A stretch of DNA of 64,000 nt, from the NCBI GenBank assembly GCA_016806145.1, contig CP063166.1, forward strand, positions 62,001-126,000, given 5' to 3'. This DNA is from Variovorax paradoxus. GTDB lineage: Bacteria; Pseudomonadota; Gammaproteobacteria; Burkholderiales; Burkholderiaceae_C. Under the pieces are notes generated by a model that ran no database searches, was not told the origin of the DNA, and was given only the letters and a program-made list of their open reading frames with translations. This document shows positions 7,679-16,032 of this stretch, piece after piece. The first letter of the stretch is position 1. Each line of letters starts with the position of its first letter. A program made the translations under genes and the position numbers.

Positions 7679-8494
7679 TTATCTGCCTCCGAAAATCCGC
7701 TTGAAGAAGCCCGGCTTCTCGGCCTCGACGAAGCGCATCGGCTTGTCCTCGCCGAGGAAACGCGCGACCACGTCGCTGTAGGCCTGGGCCACGTCCGTGT
7801 CCTTGTCGTGGATCGCGGGCACGCCCTGGTTGGAAGCGTGCAGCACGCTCTCCGACTCGGGGATCACGCCGATCAGCGGAATGCGCAGGATGTCCTGGAT
7901 GTCCTCCAGCGACAGCATCTGGCCGCCCGCCACCCGGTTCGGGTTGTAGCGCGTGATCAGCAGGTGCTCCTTGACCGGGTCGCCGCCGTCCTTGGCGCGC
8001 TTGGTCTTGCTGCTGAGCATGCCCAGGATGCGGTCCGAGTCGCGCACCGACGAGACCTCGGGATTGGTCACCACCAGCGCCTCGTCGGCGAAGTGCATGG
8101 CCATCATCGCGCCGGTCTCGATGCCCGCGGGCGAGTCGCAGACGATGTAGTCGAAGTCCATCGCCGCCAGGTCGGCCAGCACCTTCTCCACGCCTTCCTG
8201 CGTCAGCGCTTCCTTGTCGCGCGTCTGCGAGGCGGCGAGAACGAACAGGTTCTCGCACTGCTTGTCCTTGATCAGGGCCTGGCTCAGGTTGGCCTCGCCC
8301 TGGATCACGTTGATCAGGTCGTACACCACGCGGCGTTCGCAACCCATGATCAGGTCGAGGTTGCGCAGGCCCACGTCGAAGTCGATCACGGCCGTCTTCT
8401 TGCCCGCGAGCGCGAGGCCCGAGGAGAAGCTGGCGCTCGTGGTCGTCTTGCCGACGCCGCCCTTGCCCGAGGTCACCACCACTATCTTGGCCAT
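7679..8494 (-). CDS. minD: Septum site-determining ATPase MinD
   Basis: This is a 271-residue ParA/MinD-type ATPase. It has the deviant Walker A motif GKGGVGKTT near residue 10, the switch region with DFDVGLRNLD, and the 'CDSPAGIE' Walker B region. A C-terminal amphipathic membrane-targeting helix ends PGFFKRIFGG. The start at 8494 is chosen over the in-frame ATG six bases upstream because AAGGA sits 6 bases before it. MinD binds the membrane as an ATP dimer and recruits MinC. Length matches the family exactly. Confidence 0.98.
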   Translation of the reverse strand: MAKIVVVTSGKGGVGKTTTSASFSSGLALAGKKTAVIDFDVGLRNLDLIMGCERRVVYDLINVIQGEANLSQALIKDKQCENLFVLAASQTRDKEALTQEGVEKVLADLAAMDFDYIVCDSPAGIETGAMMAMHFADEALVVTNPEVSSVRDSDRILGMLSSKTKRAKDGGDPVKEHLLITRYNPNRVAGGQMLSLEDIQDILRIPLIGVIPESESVLHASNQGVPAIHDKDTDVAQAYSDVVARFLGEDKPMRFVEAEKPGFFKRIFGGR

Positions 8495-8558
8495 GGCCAT
8501 TCCTTCTTGTTTCGATTCGGTTGTTGCTGGATCGCTGCCGCGTCGTCCCGCCCTGCCG

Positions 8559-9326
8559 TCAGGCAATGGGCTCGATCACGATTTTCTTGCCGTCGAGCCG
8601 GATCTGGGCCGCCTTCGCGAGCACCGTGTCGGGCAGCGGCACTTCCGAGGTCCGGTAGATGCCGGCCACCGCCACCAGCTGGGCTTCGAGGCAGGTCGAG
8701 AAGATCCGCGCCTCGGTGTTGCCGCGCGCGCCGGCGATCGCCTTGCCGCGCAGCGGCGCGTACACGTGCACGTTGCCGTCGGCGATGACCTCGGCGCCAT
8801 GGCTCACCACGGCCGTCACGATCACGTCGCCGCCCCGCGCGTAGACCTGCTGGCCCGAGCGCAGCGGCCGGTCGATCAGCAGCGTGCCGTTGGCCGGCAC
8901 CGGCACCTCGCGCACGATCTGCGGCGCGGGCGACGGGGTGGCCGGCGGCGGCTCGGCCGGGCGCGGGGCCGGGGCGGCGGGCATGTCGGTCACCACCAGG
9001 CCGGCGGCGCGGGCCGCGGCGTGCTGGGCCTCGCTGCCGCCGCGCACCGCGATCGGCTGGGTCTGGTGGCGCGCCAGCAGGCCGCGCAGGGCCTCGAAGT
9101 CGAGCGCGTCGCCCGCCCCGCCCTCGGCCGAGGCTTCCGGCAGTTGCGAGAGATCGATGACCACCGGTTCCTGTTCGAAGAAATCGGGGGAATCCGCCAG
9201 CTGGGCGTCGAGCGCCTCGGCCAGCACGCCCAGATCGGTCGTCTTGAGGATGACTGCGATCAGCGGCAGCGTGGCGCTCTTGAATTCGAATACCGCCCTG
9301 GTGCGCGCGGCGGAAACATCGGCCAT
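8559..9326 (-). CDS. minC: Septum formation inhibitor MinC
   Basis: This is a 255-residue MinC. The N-terminal FtsZ-antagonising domain covers about residues 10-105. A Pro/Ala-rich linker (about 115-140) follows. The C-terminal right-handed beta-helix domain that binds MinD has the familiar 'LRSGQQVYARGGDVIV' and 'VSHGAEVIADGNVHVYAPLRGKA' repeats (quoted in parts). It heads the minCDE operon, with a 64-base gap to minD. The region upstream carries a GC-rich hairpin before the likely promoter. Confidence 0.97.
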   Translation of the reverse strand: MADVSAARTRAVFEFKSATLPLIAVILKTTDLGVLAEALDAQLADSPDFFEQEPVVIDLSQLPEASAEGGAGDALDFEALRGLLARHQTQPIAVRGGSEAQHAAARAAGLVVTDMPAAPAPRPAEPPPATPSPAPQIVREVPVPANGTLLIDRPLRSGQQVYARGGDVIVTAVVSHGAEVIADGNVHVYAPLRGKAIAGARGNTEARIFSTCLEAQLVAVAGIYRTSEVPLPDTVLAKAAQIRLDGKKIVIEPIA

Positions 9327-9379
9327 TGGAAAACGTCTGGAAAACGTCGGTGCGAAAAGCCTCGGAGTCTAACGGGCGC

Positions 9380-9409
9380 GGGCCGCGCGGCGGTGAGCCG
9401 CCGCGGCCC
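9380..9409. other. GC-rich hairpin upstream of minC
   Basis: GGGCCG-CG-CGGCGG (9380-9393), loop TGAG, then CCGCCG-CGGCCC (9398-9409) form a 12-bp stem with a two-base bulge. It lies 54 bases upstream of the minC start. There is no T tract, so it is not a classic terminator; it may form part of the minC leader or block read-through from either side. Confidence 0.5.
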
Positions 9410-9451
9410 GGGCCGCCCAGGAAGCACATTTATTGCACGAGGTTTCACTTT

Positions 9452-9471
9452 GGGGGCTTGTGCGGGCCCCC
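9452..9471 (-). terminator. Possible terminator after the nucleobase permease gene
   Basis: GGGGGC (9452-9457) and GCCCCC (9466-9471) pair around an 8-base loop, 10 bases beyond the permease stop codon on the minus strand. No U tract follows, so termination efficiency is uncertain. Confidence 0.4.
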
Positions 9472-9480
9472 GGGAGCGCC

Positions 9481-10764
9481 TCAGTTCTTCGTGCGGCCCA
9501 GCAGTGCGTAAAGAATGATGGCCCCGAAGGTCGCGGTGCCGATGCCGCCGAGCGCGAAGTCGCCGAACTTCAGCGTGAAGTCGCCGGTGCCGATGATCAG
9601 CGTGATCGCGGCCACGATCAGGTTCTTGTTCTGCGAGAAGTCGACCTTGTTGTCGACCCAGATCTTGGCGCCCGCCACCGCGATCAGGCCGAACACCACG
9701 ATGCTCACGCCGCCCATCACCGGCAGCGGGATGGCCTGGATCAGCGCGCCGAACTTGGGGCTGAAGCCCAGCACCAGCGCGATCACCGCGGCCACCACGA
9801 ACACCGCGGTCGAGTAGATGCGGGTGGCGGCCATCACGCCGATGTTCTCGGCATAGGTGGTCACGCCGGTGCCGCCGGCCGCGCCGCTGACCACGGTGGC
9901 GATGCCGTCGCCGATGAAGGCGCGGCCCATGTAGCCGTCGAGGTTGCGCCCGGTCATGGCCGTCACCGCCTTCAGGTGGCCCAGGTTCTCGGCCACCAGG
10001 ATGATCGCCACCGGCGCGATCAGCAGCATCGCGTTGGCCGTGAACACCGGCGCGGTGAAGGCCGGCAGGCCGAACCAGGCCGCGGCGGCGATGCCGCTGA
10101 GGTCCACCGGCTTGCCCAGGCCCATGCCGTTGGTCAGCACGGCATAGACGATCGTGGCCAGGATCAGCCCCACCAGGATCAGGAGCCGCTGCACCATGCC
10201 GCGCGTGAACACCGCCACCAGGCCCACGCAGAGGAAGGTCAGCGCCTGCATCCAGGCGTCGAAGTTGCCGGCCGCCATGTTCTTGATCGGCACGTTCGCG
10301 AGGTTGAGCCCGATCACCGCCACCACCGCGCCGGTCACCACCGGCGGCATGAAGCGCTCGATCCAGCCCGTGCCCACGGCCTGCACGATGGCGCCGATCA
10401 GGATGTAGACCACGCCGCAGGCCACGATGCCGCCCAGTGCCACCGCGATGTTGGCGTTGGGCCCCTTGCCGGCGTAGCCGCTGGCCGCGATCACCACGCC
10501 GATGAAGGCGAAGCTCGAGCCCAGGTAGCTGGGCACCTTGCCGCCCGTGATCAGGAAGAAGATCAGCGTGCCGATGCCGCTCATCAGGATCGCGATGTTG
10601 GGGCTGAAGCCCATCAGGATCGGCGCCAGCACGGTGGCGCCGAACATCGCGATCACGTGCTGCACGCCCATGAATCCGGTCTGGACCCAGGGCAGGCGTT
10701 CGTCGGGCGCGACCACGCGCCCCTCGGTGGCGGCGACTTCACGCCAGGTGAATGGACTGCTCAT
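9481..10764 (-). CDS. Nucleobase:cation symporter-2 (uracil/xanthine permease family)
   Basis: This is a 427-residue inner-membrane transporter with about 12-14 hydrophobic segments. It carries the NCS2/UraA family segments VAENLGHLKAVTAMTGR (substrate-site helix) and GGTGVTTYAENIGVMAATR. The N-terminus 'PWVQTGFMGVQHVIAMFGAT' is the usual first helix, with the conserved Q-H pair. The sequence is closest in style to pyrimidine permeases such as UraA/RutG, which import uracil with protons, but xanthine cannot be excluded. No pyrimidine degradation genes are adjacent. The thioesterase gene upstream ends 49 bases before it. Confidence 0.88.
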   Translation of the reverse strand: MSSPFTWREVAATEGRVVAPDERLPWVQTGFMGVQHVIAMFGATVLAPILMGFSPNIAILMSGIGTLIFFLITGGKVPSYLGSSFAFIGVVIAASGYAGKGPNANIAVALGGIVACGVVYILIGAIVQAVGTGWIERFMPPVVTGAVVAVIGLNLANVPIKNMAAGNFDAWMQALTFLCVGLVAVFTRGMVQRLLILVGLILATIVYAVLTNGMGLGKPVDLSGIAAAAWFGLPAFTAPVFTANAMLLIAPVAIILVAENLGHLKAVTAMTGRNLDGYMGRAFIGDGIATVVSGAAGGTGVTTYAENIGVMAATRIYSTAVFVVAAVIALVLGFSPKFGALIQAIPLPVMGGVSIVVFGLIAVAGAKIWVDNKVDFSQNKNLIVAAITLIIGTGDFTLKFGDFALGGIGTATFGAIILYALLGRTKN

Positions 10765-10813
10765 GCTGTGTCTCCTCTTGTCGTGTTCCAGGCTTGTAGG
10801 GTGCCGGTCATGC

Positions 10814-11239
10814 TCAGCCCTTGGGCTGGAGCACCGCCATTGTGATGCGCGAAACGCAGGTCAGCTCGCCCGCCTCGTTGGTCAGGTCGATCTGCCAGAC
10901 CTGGGTGCTGCGCCCGCGGTGCACCGGGCGGGCGGTGCCGATCACCCAGCCGCTCGAGGCCGAGCGGATGTGGTTGGCGTTGATGTCCAGGCCCACGGCG
11001 CGGTCGCCCTCGGGCGCCGAATAGTGGGCGCCGCACGAGCCCAGCGTCTCGGCCAGCACCACCGACACGCCGCCGTGCAGGATGCCGTAGGGCTGGCGCG
11101 TGCGGTTGTCAACCGGGCAGCGGGCGCGGATGAAGTCGTCGCCGACCTCGAGGAATTCGATGCCCAGGTGTTCCACGGTGGTGCCGACGTGGCTTTGGGT
11201 CAGGGCCTCGACCGAGATGTCTTTCTTCCAGATGCGCAT
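10814..11239 (-). CDS. Hotdog-fold thioesterase (PaaI/YdiI type)
   Basis: This is a 141-residue single hotdog domain. The motif LHGGVSVVLAETLGS with the catalytic Glu is diagnostic of the PaaI/YdiI/MenI group, which hydrolyse aryl- or acyl-CoA such as DHNA-CoA and benzoyl-CoA. The start at 11239 gives the usual length. It may be transcribed with the permease, or stand alone. The substrate is not deducible; a benzoyl-CoA housekeeping role is possible given the box genes elsewhere in the window. Confidence 0.85.
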   Translation of the reverse strand: MRIWKKDISVEALTQSHVGTTVEHLGIEFLEVGDDFIRARCPVDNRTRQPYGILHGGVSVVLAETLGSCGAHYSAPEGDRAVGLDINANHIRSASSGWVIGTARPVHRGRSTQVWQIDLTNEAGELTCVSRITMAVLQPKG

Positions 11240-11341
11240 GGCGTGCTCGTCTTTCGTGTTGGTGTGCTTGCAAAAGGGTGGCGGAAACTATAGCGACGGT
11301 GGCTGACATCGGCAGTCGCCTAGGCGTGCTACGTTGAGTCC

Positions 11342-12661
11342 ATGAAATCCCCCTCCCGGCGCGTCCGGTTCTGGCTCGCCGGCTCGGCCCTGGTGCTGCT
11401 GGCGGGCGCCCTCGCGCTGTGGGGGGCGGCGCGCTGGCTGCTGCCCAGCGACACCGAGGTGTCGCAACGCATCGCCGAGGGCTTCGAGAAGCACTACGGC
11501 CTCGGCCTCAGGATCGGCGGCGCCCACTGGTCGCTGCTGCCGATGCCGGTGCTGGTGCTGACCGATGTCGCCACCGACCAGCCGCGCCCGGTCACCGTGC
11601 ACCGCATCGCGCTGCGGCTGCAGCTCGCGCCGCTGCTGAAGCGCGTGGTCGCGGCCGACACGCTCGAGGTCGAGGGCGCGGTGCTGCCCGGTGAATCGAT
11701 CCGTGCCTTCCGCGGCCGCGCGCCCGAGACCGTGGAGAAGGGCCGGATCGCCTTGCCCGCGCCCTGGACCCTGGCCGAGACCCCGCTCGAGCGGCTGCGC
11801 TGGCGCGACGTGCGCTGGATCGACCGGCGCGACATCGAACTGGCCTACGACGGCCAGATCGACTTCGACCCCGGCTGGCGCCCGCGCCATGCGCTGGCCG
11901 AGCGCACGCAGGCCTCGCCGCCGGCCCGGCTGCGGCTGGACCGCGAGGGCAGCAACGACCGCTGGCAGACCCGCATCGACGTGGCGGGCGGCAGCTGGAA
12001 CGGCGTCAGCCGCTTCGAGACGCTGGACGACGGCCGGCTGCGCGTGTCGGCCGAGCTCGCGCCGCGCGACGTCGACATCGAGGCGCTGGTCCAGACCTTC
12101 GGGCGCCGCACCTTCGTCGCCGGCAAGCTCCATGGCCAGACCACGCTGACGGCCGAGGCCGACAAGGTCGGCGCCCTGATGCGCGGCCTGCGCACGCGCA
12201 CCGTTTTCTCGGTCAGCCCGGCGACCCTGACCAAGCTCGACCTCGCCAAGGCCGTGAGTACCGCCGGCATCAGCCGCGGCGGGCGCACCGCGCTCGACGA
12301 GCTCAGCGGCACGCTCGACACCGAGGCCACGCCCGACGGCACCGTACTGCGCTACACCAACCTCAAGGCGCGCTCGGGCGTGCTCACCGCCAGCGGCAAC
12401 GTGCGGCTGTTCAACCGCCGCATCCAGGGCGATGCCGCGGTCGACCTGATCGACGGCGTGGTCGGCGTGCCGCTGAAGATCGGCGGCACCCTGAGCGATC
12501 CCGAGCTCTCGCTGACCGGCGCCGCGCTCGCGGGCGCGGCCGTCGGCAGCGCGGTGCTGCCGGGCGTGGGCACGGCGATCGGCGCGCGCGTGGGACAGCA
12601 GGTCGAGCGGCTGTTCGGACTCGACGAGCCGCCCGGCTCGAAGAAGAAGCCCAAGCCCTAG
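11342..12661 (+). CDS. AsmA-family membrane-anchored protein
   Basis: This is a 439-residue protein with an N-terminal membrane anchor (about residues 10-30). A periplasmic AsmA-like region follows ('RIAEGFEKHYGLGLRIGGAH', 'LRLQLAPLLKRVVAADTLEV'). Its C-terminal part resembles the AsmA_2 domain ('LSGTLDTEATPDGTVLRYTN', 'ASGNVRLFNRRIQGDAAVDL'). It ends with a Gly/Ala hydrophobic stretch and a Lys-rich tail. AsmA proteins belong to the wider family of proteins implicated in lipid transport to, and assembly of, the outer membrane. Its stop codon overlaps the convergent TctA-like gene by 4 bases. It stands alone. Confidence 0.8.
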   Translation: MKSPSRRVRFWLAGSALVLLAGALALWGAARWLLPSDTEVSQRIAEGFEKHYGLGLRIGGAHWSLLPMPVLVLTDVATDQPRPVTVHRIALRLQLAPLLKRVVAADTLEVEGAVLPGESIRAFRGRAPETVEKGRIALPAPWTLAETPLERLRWRDVRWIDRRDIELAYDGQIDFDPGWRPRHALAERTQASPPARLRLDREGSNDRWQTRIDVAGGSWNGVSRFETLDDGRLRVSAELAPRDVDIEALVQTFGRRTFVAGKLHGQTTLTAEADKVGALMRGLRTRTVFSVSPATLTKLDLAKAVSTAGISRGGRTALDELSGTLDTEATPDGTVLRYTNLKARSGVLTASGNVRLFNRRIQGDAAVDLIDGVVGVPLKIGGTLSDPELSLTGAALAGAAVGSAVLPGVGTAIGARVGQQVERLFGLDEPPGSKKKPKP

Positions 12662-14046
12662 CCGATCGCCTTGAGCACCGCCGGCACCGTCAGCACCGCC
12701 GTGTAGTAGCCCATGAACTGCACCCCGGTGTTGAAGCCGATGGCGCGCGACAGCAGCCCGCCGAGCAGCCCCATGGTGAGGATCACGAACAGCCCCAGCA
12801 GCTGCCCTTCCCAGACGCTGATCACCACGATCAGGCCGACGAAGGTGGCGATGATCGCCTCGTGGCTGACCTTGCGCGAGACGAACAGCGCCGCGCGGCG
12901 CGCGAAGTTCATGGTGAAGGGATAGGCCACCAGCGCCGCGAGGATCACCGCCAGCATGCCGTAGCCCAAAAATTCCCAGTGGCTCAGCAGGTTGTGCAGG
13001 TTGTGGGTCTGGCCGGTGGCGGCGTCGATGGTGAACACCGGCGGCGCATTGAACAGCGGCGCGGCCGGGCCCGCGGCCACCGGGCTCAGCGGCAGGCCGA
13101 TCGCGATCAGCGGGATCAGCGCCTCGGCCACGTAGGTGGCCTCGGTCACGCCGTTGCGCGCGGCCAGCGTGGTGGTGAGCCGGTGGTAGGCATGCTTGAT
13201 GCGCGAGCCGACCAGCTCGCCGAGCACCACCGTCATCGCGACCGGGCTGAAGACGAAGGTGGCGCTCGAGATGGTGGCGGTGGCCAGCGTCCATTTGACC
13301 TGGCCGCGGTCGAGCACCTTGAAGGGGTTCGGGAAGTAGCCGGTCCAGCCCTTCACGTCGGGCGCCAGCGAGAAGGTGCGCACCTTCTCGCGCGCCATGC
13401 GCGCCCTCGCCGTCGGCGACAGCACCGAGAACAGGTCGGCCACCAGCGGCCCGATCGCGATGCCGAGGAAGTAGCTGATGCTGAGCTTCACGCCGTACTT
13501 GGCGGTCAGCGACTGCAGCGCCACGATCACGATCACGAACGGCACCAGCGTCGCCACCGAGGCCCAGCGCCCGCTCGAGAACCAGGCGATGGCGACGGCC
13601 GCCACCACGAAGATCCATGGCGCCGCCTTGGTGATGGCCGCGCCGTAGGGCGCGAGCAGCACCGCGAACAGCACGGCCAGCGGCACCGCGACGAAGGCCG
13701 CGATGATCGCGCCCGACACCATCTTGCGCAGCGCGATGTGCGGCACGCCGAGGTTGCGCAGCATGTTGGCGTCCTGCAGCAGCGGCGTGGCCATGGTGTC
13801 GCCCGGGATGCCCAGCAGCGCGGTCGGCACCGCGTGCGTCATGTGCTTGGCCACCGCGGCCGCGAGGAAGAAGGTGAACACGCCCGCGGGCGGCACGCCC
13901 AGCAGCACCACCAGCAGGGTCAGCGGCGCGAGCGTGGTGGTCTCGTCGGTGCCCGACACGAGGCCGATGGCGGCGAACACCACGGCGCCCACGAGGCCCA
14001 TGCCGGTGGCGACGAGGATCTGGTTCAGCAGTGCGGCGTCGATCAC
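12658..14046 (-). CDS. TctA-like tripartite tricarboxylate transporter permease
   Basis: This is a 462-residue polytopic membrane protein of the TctA family, somewhat shorter than the usual 500 residues. The N-terminal segment 'GTDETTTLAPLTLLVVLLG' and the ALLGIPGDTMATPLLQD loop correspond to the conserved TctA glycine/proline motif region. Many hydrophobic helices follow. The start is GTG at 14046, overlapping the TGA of the upstream gene (GTGA), which implies translational coupling. The gene follows class II HMG-CoA reductase in the same direction, so mevalonate or a related hydroxy acid is the likeliest cargo; this is inferred from context. Confidence 0.8.
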   Translation of the reverse strand: MIDAALLNQILVATGMGLVGAVVFAAIGLVSGTDETTTLAPLTLLVVLLGVPPAGVFTFFLAAAVAKHMTHAVPTALLGIPGDTMATPLLQDANMLRNLGVPHIALRKMVSGAIIAAFVAVPLAVLFAVLLAPYGAAITKAAPWIFVVAAVAIAWFSSGRWASVATLVPFVIVIVALQSLTAKYGVKLSISYFLGIAIGPLVADLFSVLSPTARARMAREKVRTFSLAPDVKGWTGYFPNPFKVLDRGQVKWTLATATISSATFVFSPVAMTVVLGELVGSRIKHAYHRLTTTLAARNGVTEATYVAEALIPLIAIGLPLSPVAAGPAAPLFNAPPVFTIDAATGQTHNLHNLLSHWEFLGYGMLAVILAALVAYPFTMNFARRAALFVSRKVSHEAIIATFVGLIVVISVWEGQLLGLFVILTMGLLGGLLSRAIGFNTGVQFMGYYTAVLTVPAVLKAIG

Positions 14047-14498
14047 GAGGCGGCTCCTTCGGCGGCGGCGCGCGTGCGCGGGCGGTGGTTGGCGAACAGG
14101 TCGTGCAGGCCCAATTCCTGGAGCTCGCGCAGCGCGGCGGGCGGCAGGTCGCTCATCGCGCCCAGTTCGCCATGCTCGCCGGCCAGTTCGGCCAGCACCT
14201 CCTCGCGCCAGCGCGGATCGGCCGCGCCGCCTTCCACCACCTCACGCTTGGGCGCGAACAGCAGCGCGCAGATCAGGCCCGCGATCACGCAGCCCGCGAG
14301 GCCCGCTAGCATCGCGTAGGCACGCGCCAGTTCGGGTGAGCGCACGGCGCCCGCGAGCAGGCGGTTCGCCAGCAGGAAGCCGGCCAGGCTCACGGCGATG
14401 CCGATCGCGATCGCGCCCGCGAGATGGCGCAGGTCCGCCGTGTCGCCCCAGATTTCCACCAGGCGCCATCGCGCCTGCGTCGTGCCGTTCGGGTTCAT
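14043..14498 (-). CDS. Small membrane subunit, probable TctB equivalent
   Basis: This is a 151-residue protein with two clear membrane helices (about residues 27-50 and 60-82) and a charged C-terminal half ('PRWREEVLAELAGEHGELGA', 'LRELQELGLHDLFANHRPR'). TctB subunits have a similar length but usually four helices, so the assignment rests mainly on its coupling to the TctA-like gene (4-base overlap). It begins 101 bases after the HMG-CoA reductase gene ends. No Bug receptor accompanies the pair, so one of the orphan receptors elsewhere may serve. Confidence 0.6.
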   Translation of the reverse strand: MNPNGTTQARWRLVEIWGDTADLRHLAGAIAIGIAVSLAGFLLANRLLAGAVRSPELARAYAMLAGLAGCVIAGLICALLFAPKREVVEGGAADPRWREEVLAELAGEHGELGAMSDLPPAALRELQELGLHDLFANHRPRTRAAAEGAAS

Positions 14499-14599
14499 TG
14501 CTTGTCTCCGTTCTTGCTGGTGTGACGGCACGCGCCCCGCGTGCCGCCGCGGTATCGGCCGCGGTCCGTGGTGCGGGACCTTCCCGCGATCCGTGAGAT

Positions 14600-15889
14600 T
14601 CAGTTCCTGGCGCGCAGGGCCTCGAGCAGCGCCACCGCGCGGTCGGTGCGCACGTCGTGCTCGGTGGCCATCTGTTTGGCGACGGCATCGATCTCGTCGC
14701 CCGTGGCACCGGCCACCAGCGCGATGTTTCGCGCATGCAGCGCCATATGGCCGCGCTGGATGCCCTCGGTGGCGAGCGCGCGCAGCGCGCCGAGGTTCTG
14801 CGCCAGGCCCACGGCCACCGCCACCTCGCCGAGCTCCTGCGCCGACTGCACGCCGAGGATCTTGAGCGCCAGCCGCGCGAGCGGATGGGTCTTGGTGGCG
14901 CCGCCGACCAGCCCCACGGGCATCGGCATCTCGATGGTGCCGACCAGCGCGCCGCTGCTGTCCTTCTCCCAGGTGGTGAGCGAGCCGTAGCGGCCGTGGC
15001 GGCAGGCATAGGCATGCGCGCCGGCCTCGACCGCGCGCCAGTCGTTGCCGGTGGCGACGATCACCGGGTCGATGCCGTTCATGATCCCCTTGTTGTGGGT
15101 GGCCGCGCGGTAGGGGTCGACGGCCGCGAAGGTGTAGGCGTCGAGCACGCCCTCGACGATCTCCTCGCCGCTGCGCTCCGTGGTCTTCAGCACCGCGGGC
15201 GTGAGCCGCACGCGGGCGCGCGCCAGCCGCAGATCGGCCAGGTTCGAGAGGATGCGCAGCCGCACCGTGCCGCCCGTGAGCTGCTCGACCAGCGGCGACA
15301 CCGCCTCGGCCATGGTGTTGACCGTGTTCGCGCCCATCGCGTCGCGCACGTCGACCACCAGGTGCAGCACCACCATCGCGCCGCGCGGCGTGTCCTCGAA
15401 CACGTGCACCTCGATGTCGCGGCAGCCGCCGCCCAGGCCGATCAGCACCTTGTCGCGGCTGTTCGCCACCTCGAGGATGCGATCGCGCGCGCGCAGCAGC
15501 GCCAGCCGCGCGCCGTGCGGATCGCCCAGGCCCAGCAGCTGGACCTGCGCGCGCATCAGCGGCCCGCTGCTCGAGGCCTCGAAGCCGCCGCCCTCGCGCG
15601 CCAGCTTGGCCATGAAGGAGGCGGCGGCCACCACCGAGGGCTCCTCCACCGCCATCGGCACCAGGTACTCGCGGCCGTTGACCGTGAAGTTGCCGGCCAC
15701 GCCCAGCGGCAGCTCGAAGGTGCCGATCACGTTCTCGACCATGCCGTTGGCGCGCTCGACGCCGAGCGCGCCGGGCGCGGCGAGCAGCGCCTTCTCCTCG
15801 GGCGTGAGCGCAGCGGCCTGCGCGATGTGATCGAGGCGCTGCGCGGGTGTCAGGGCTCGGAAATTGGGGAGGCGGGCGTCGGCGACCAT
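14600..15889 (-). CDS. mvaA: Class II hydroxymethylglutaryl-CoA reductase
   Basis: This is a 429-residue enzyme matching the Pseudomonas mevalonii HMG-CoA reductase in length and numbering. The catalytic residues fall at E83 (VEEPSV), K267 (THNKGIMNG), D283 and H381 ([12 protein letters not shown]). D146, which in P. mevalonii dictates NAD(H) use, is also present (NSRDKV). The conserved [12 protein letters not shown] and [13 protein letters not shown] blocks are intact. In bacteria using the MEP pathway, this class oxidises mevalonate plus CoA to HMG-CoA for growth on mevalonate. Here it leads a unit with a TctA/TctB-like transporter and faces a MocR regulator. No HMG-CoA lyase gene is in the window. 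Confidence 0.93.
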   Translation of the reverse strand: MVADARLPNFRALTPAQRLDHIAQAAALTPEEKALLAAPGALGVERANGMVENVIGTFELPLGVAGNFTVNGREYLVPMAVEEPSVVAAASFMAKLAREGGGFEASSSGPLMRAQVQLLGLGDPHGARLALLRARDRILEVANSRDKVLIGLGGGCRDIEVHVFEDTPRGAMVVLHLVVDVRDAMGANTVNTMAEAVSPLVEQLTGGTVRLRILSNLADLRLARARVRLTPAVLKTTERSGEEIVEGVLDAYTFAAVDPYRAATHNKGIMNGIDPVIVATGNDWRAVEAGAHAYACRHGRYGSLTTWEKDSSGALVGTIEMPMPVGLVGGATKTHPLARLALKILGVQSAQELGEVAVAVGLAQNLGALRALATEGIQRGHMALHARNIALVAGATGDEIDAVAKQMATEHDVRTDRAVALLEALRARN

Positions 15890-15966
15890 CGTTCGTGCTT
15901 CGGTTCGTGCAAGGGGTGGATTCGGAAGCGTGCGAATCTAGGCCCGCTGTACCAGCCTCGGAAGGC

Positions 15967-15993
15967 ACAGTTTCGCGGGACAGTCGGGACAGT
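15967..15993. promoter_or_regulatory. Direct repeats between mvaA and its MocR regulator
   Basis: The 9-mer CGGGACAGT occurs twice head-to-tail at 15976-15984 and 15985-15993, and a third ACAGT lies at 15967-15971. MocR/GabR-type regulators usually bind direct repeats in the divergent promoter region, so this is a candidate operator for the regulator starting at 16033. Confidence 0.5.
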
Positions 15994-16032
15994 GAGGCGC
16001 GTCCAGTGCCCGCCGTGTCACAGTCGCCAGTC

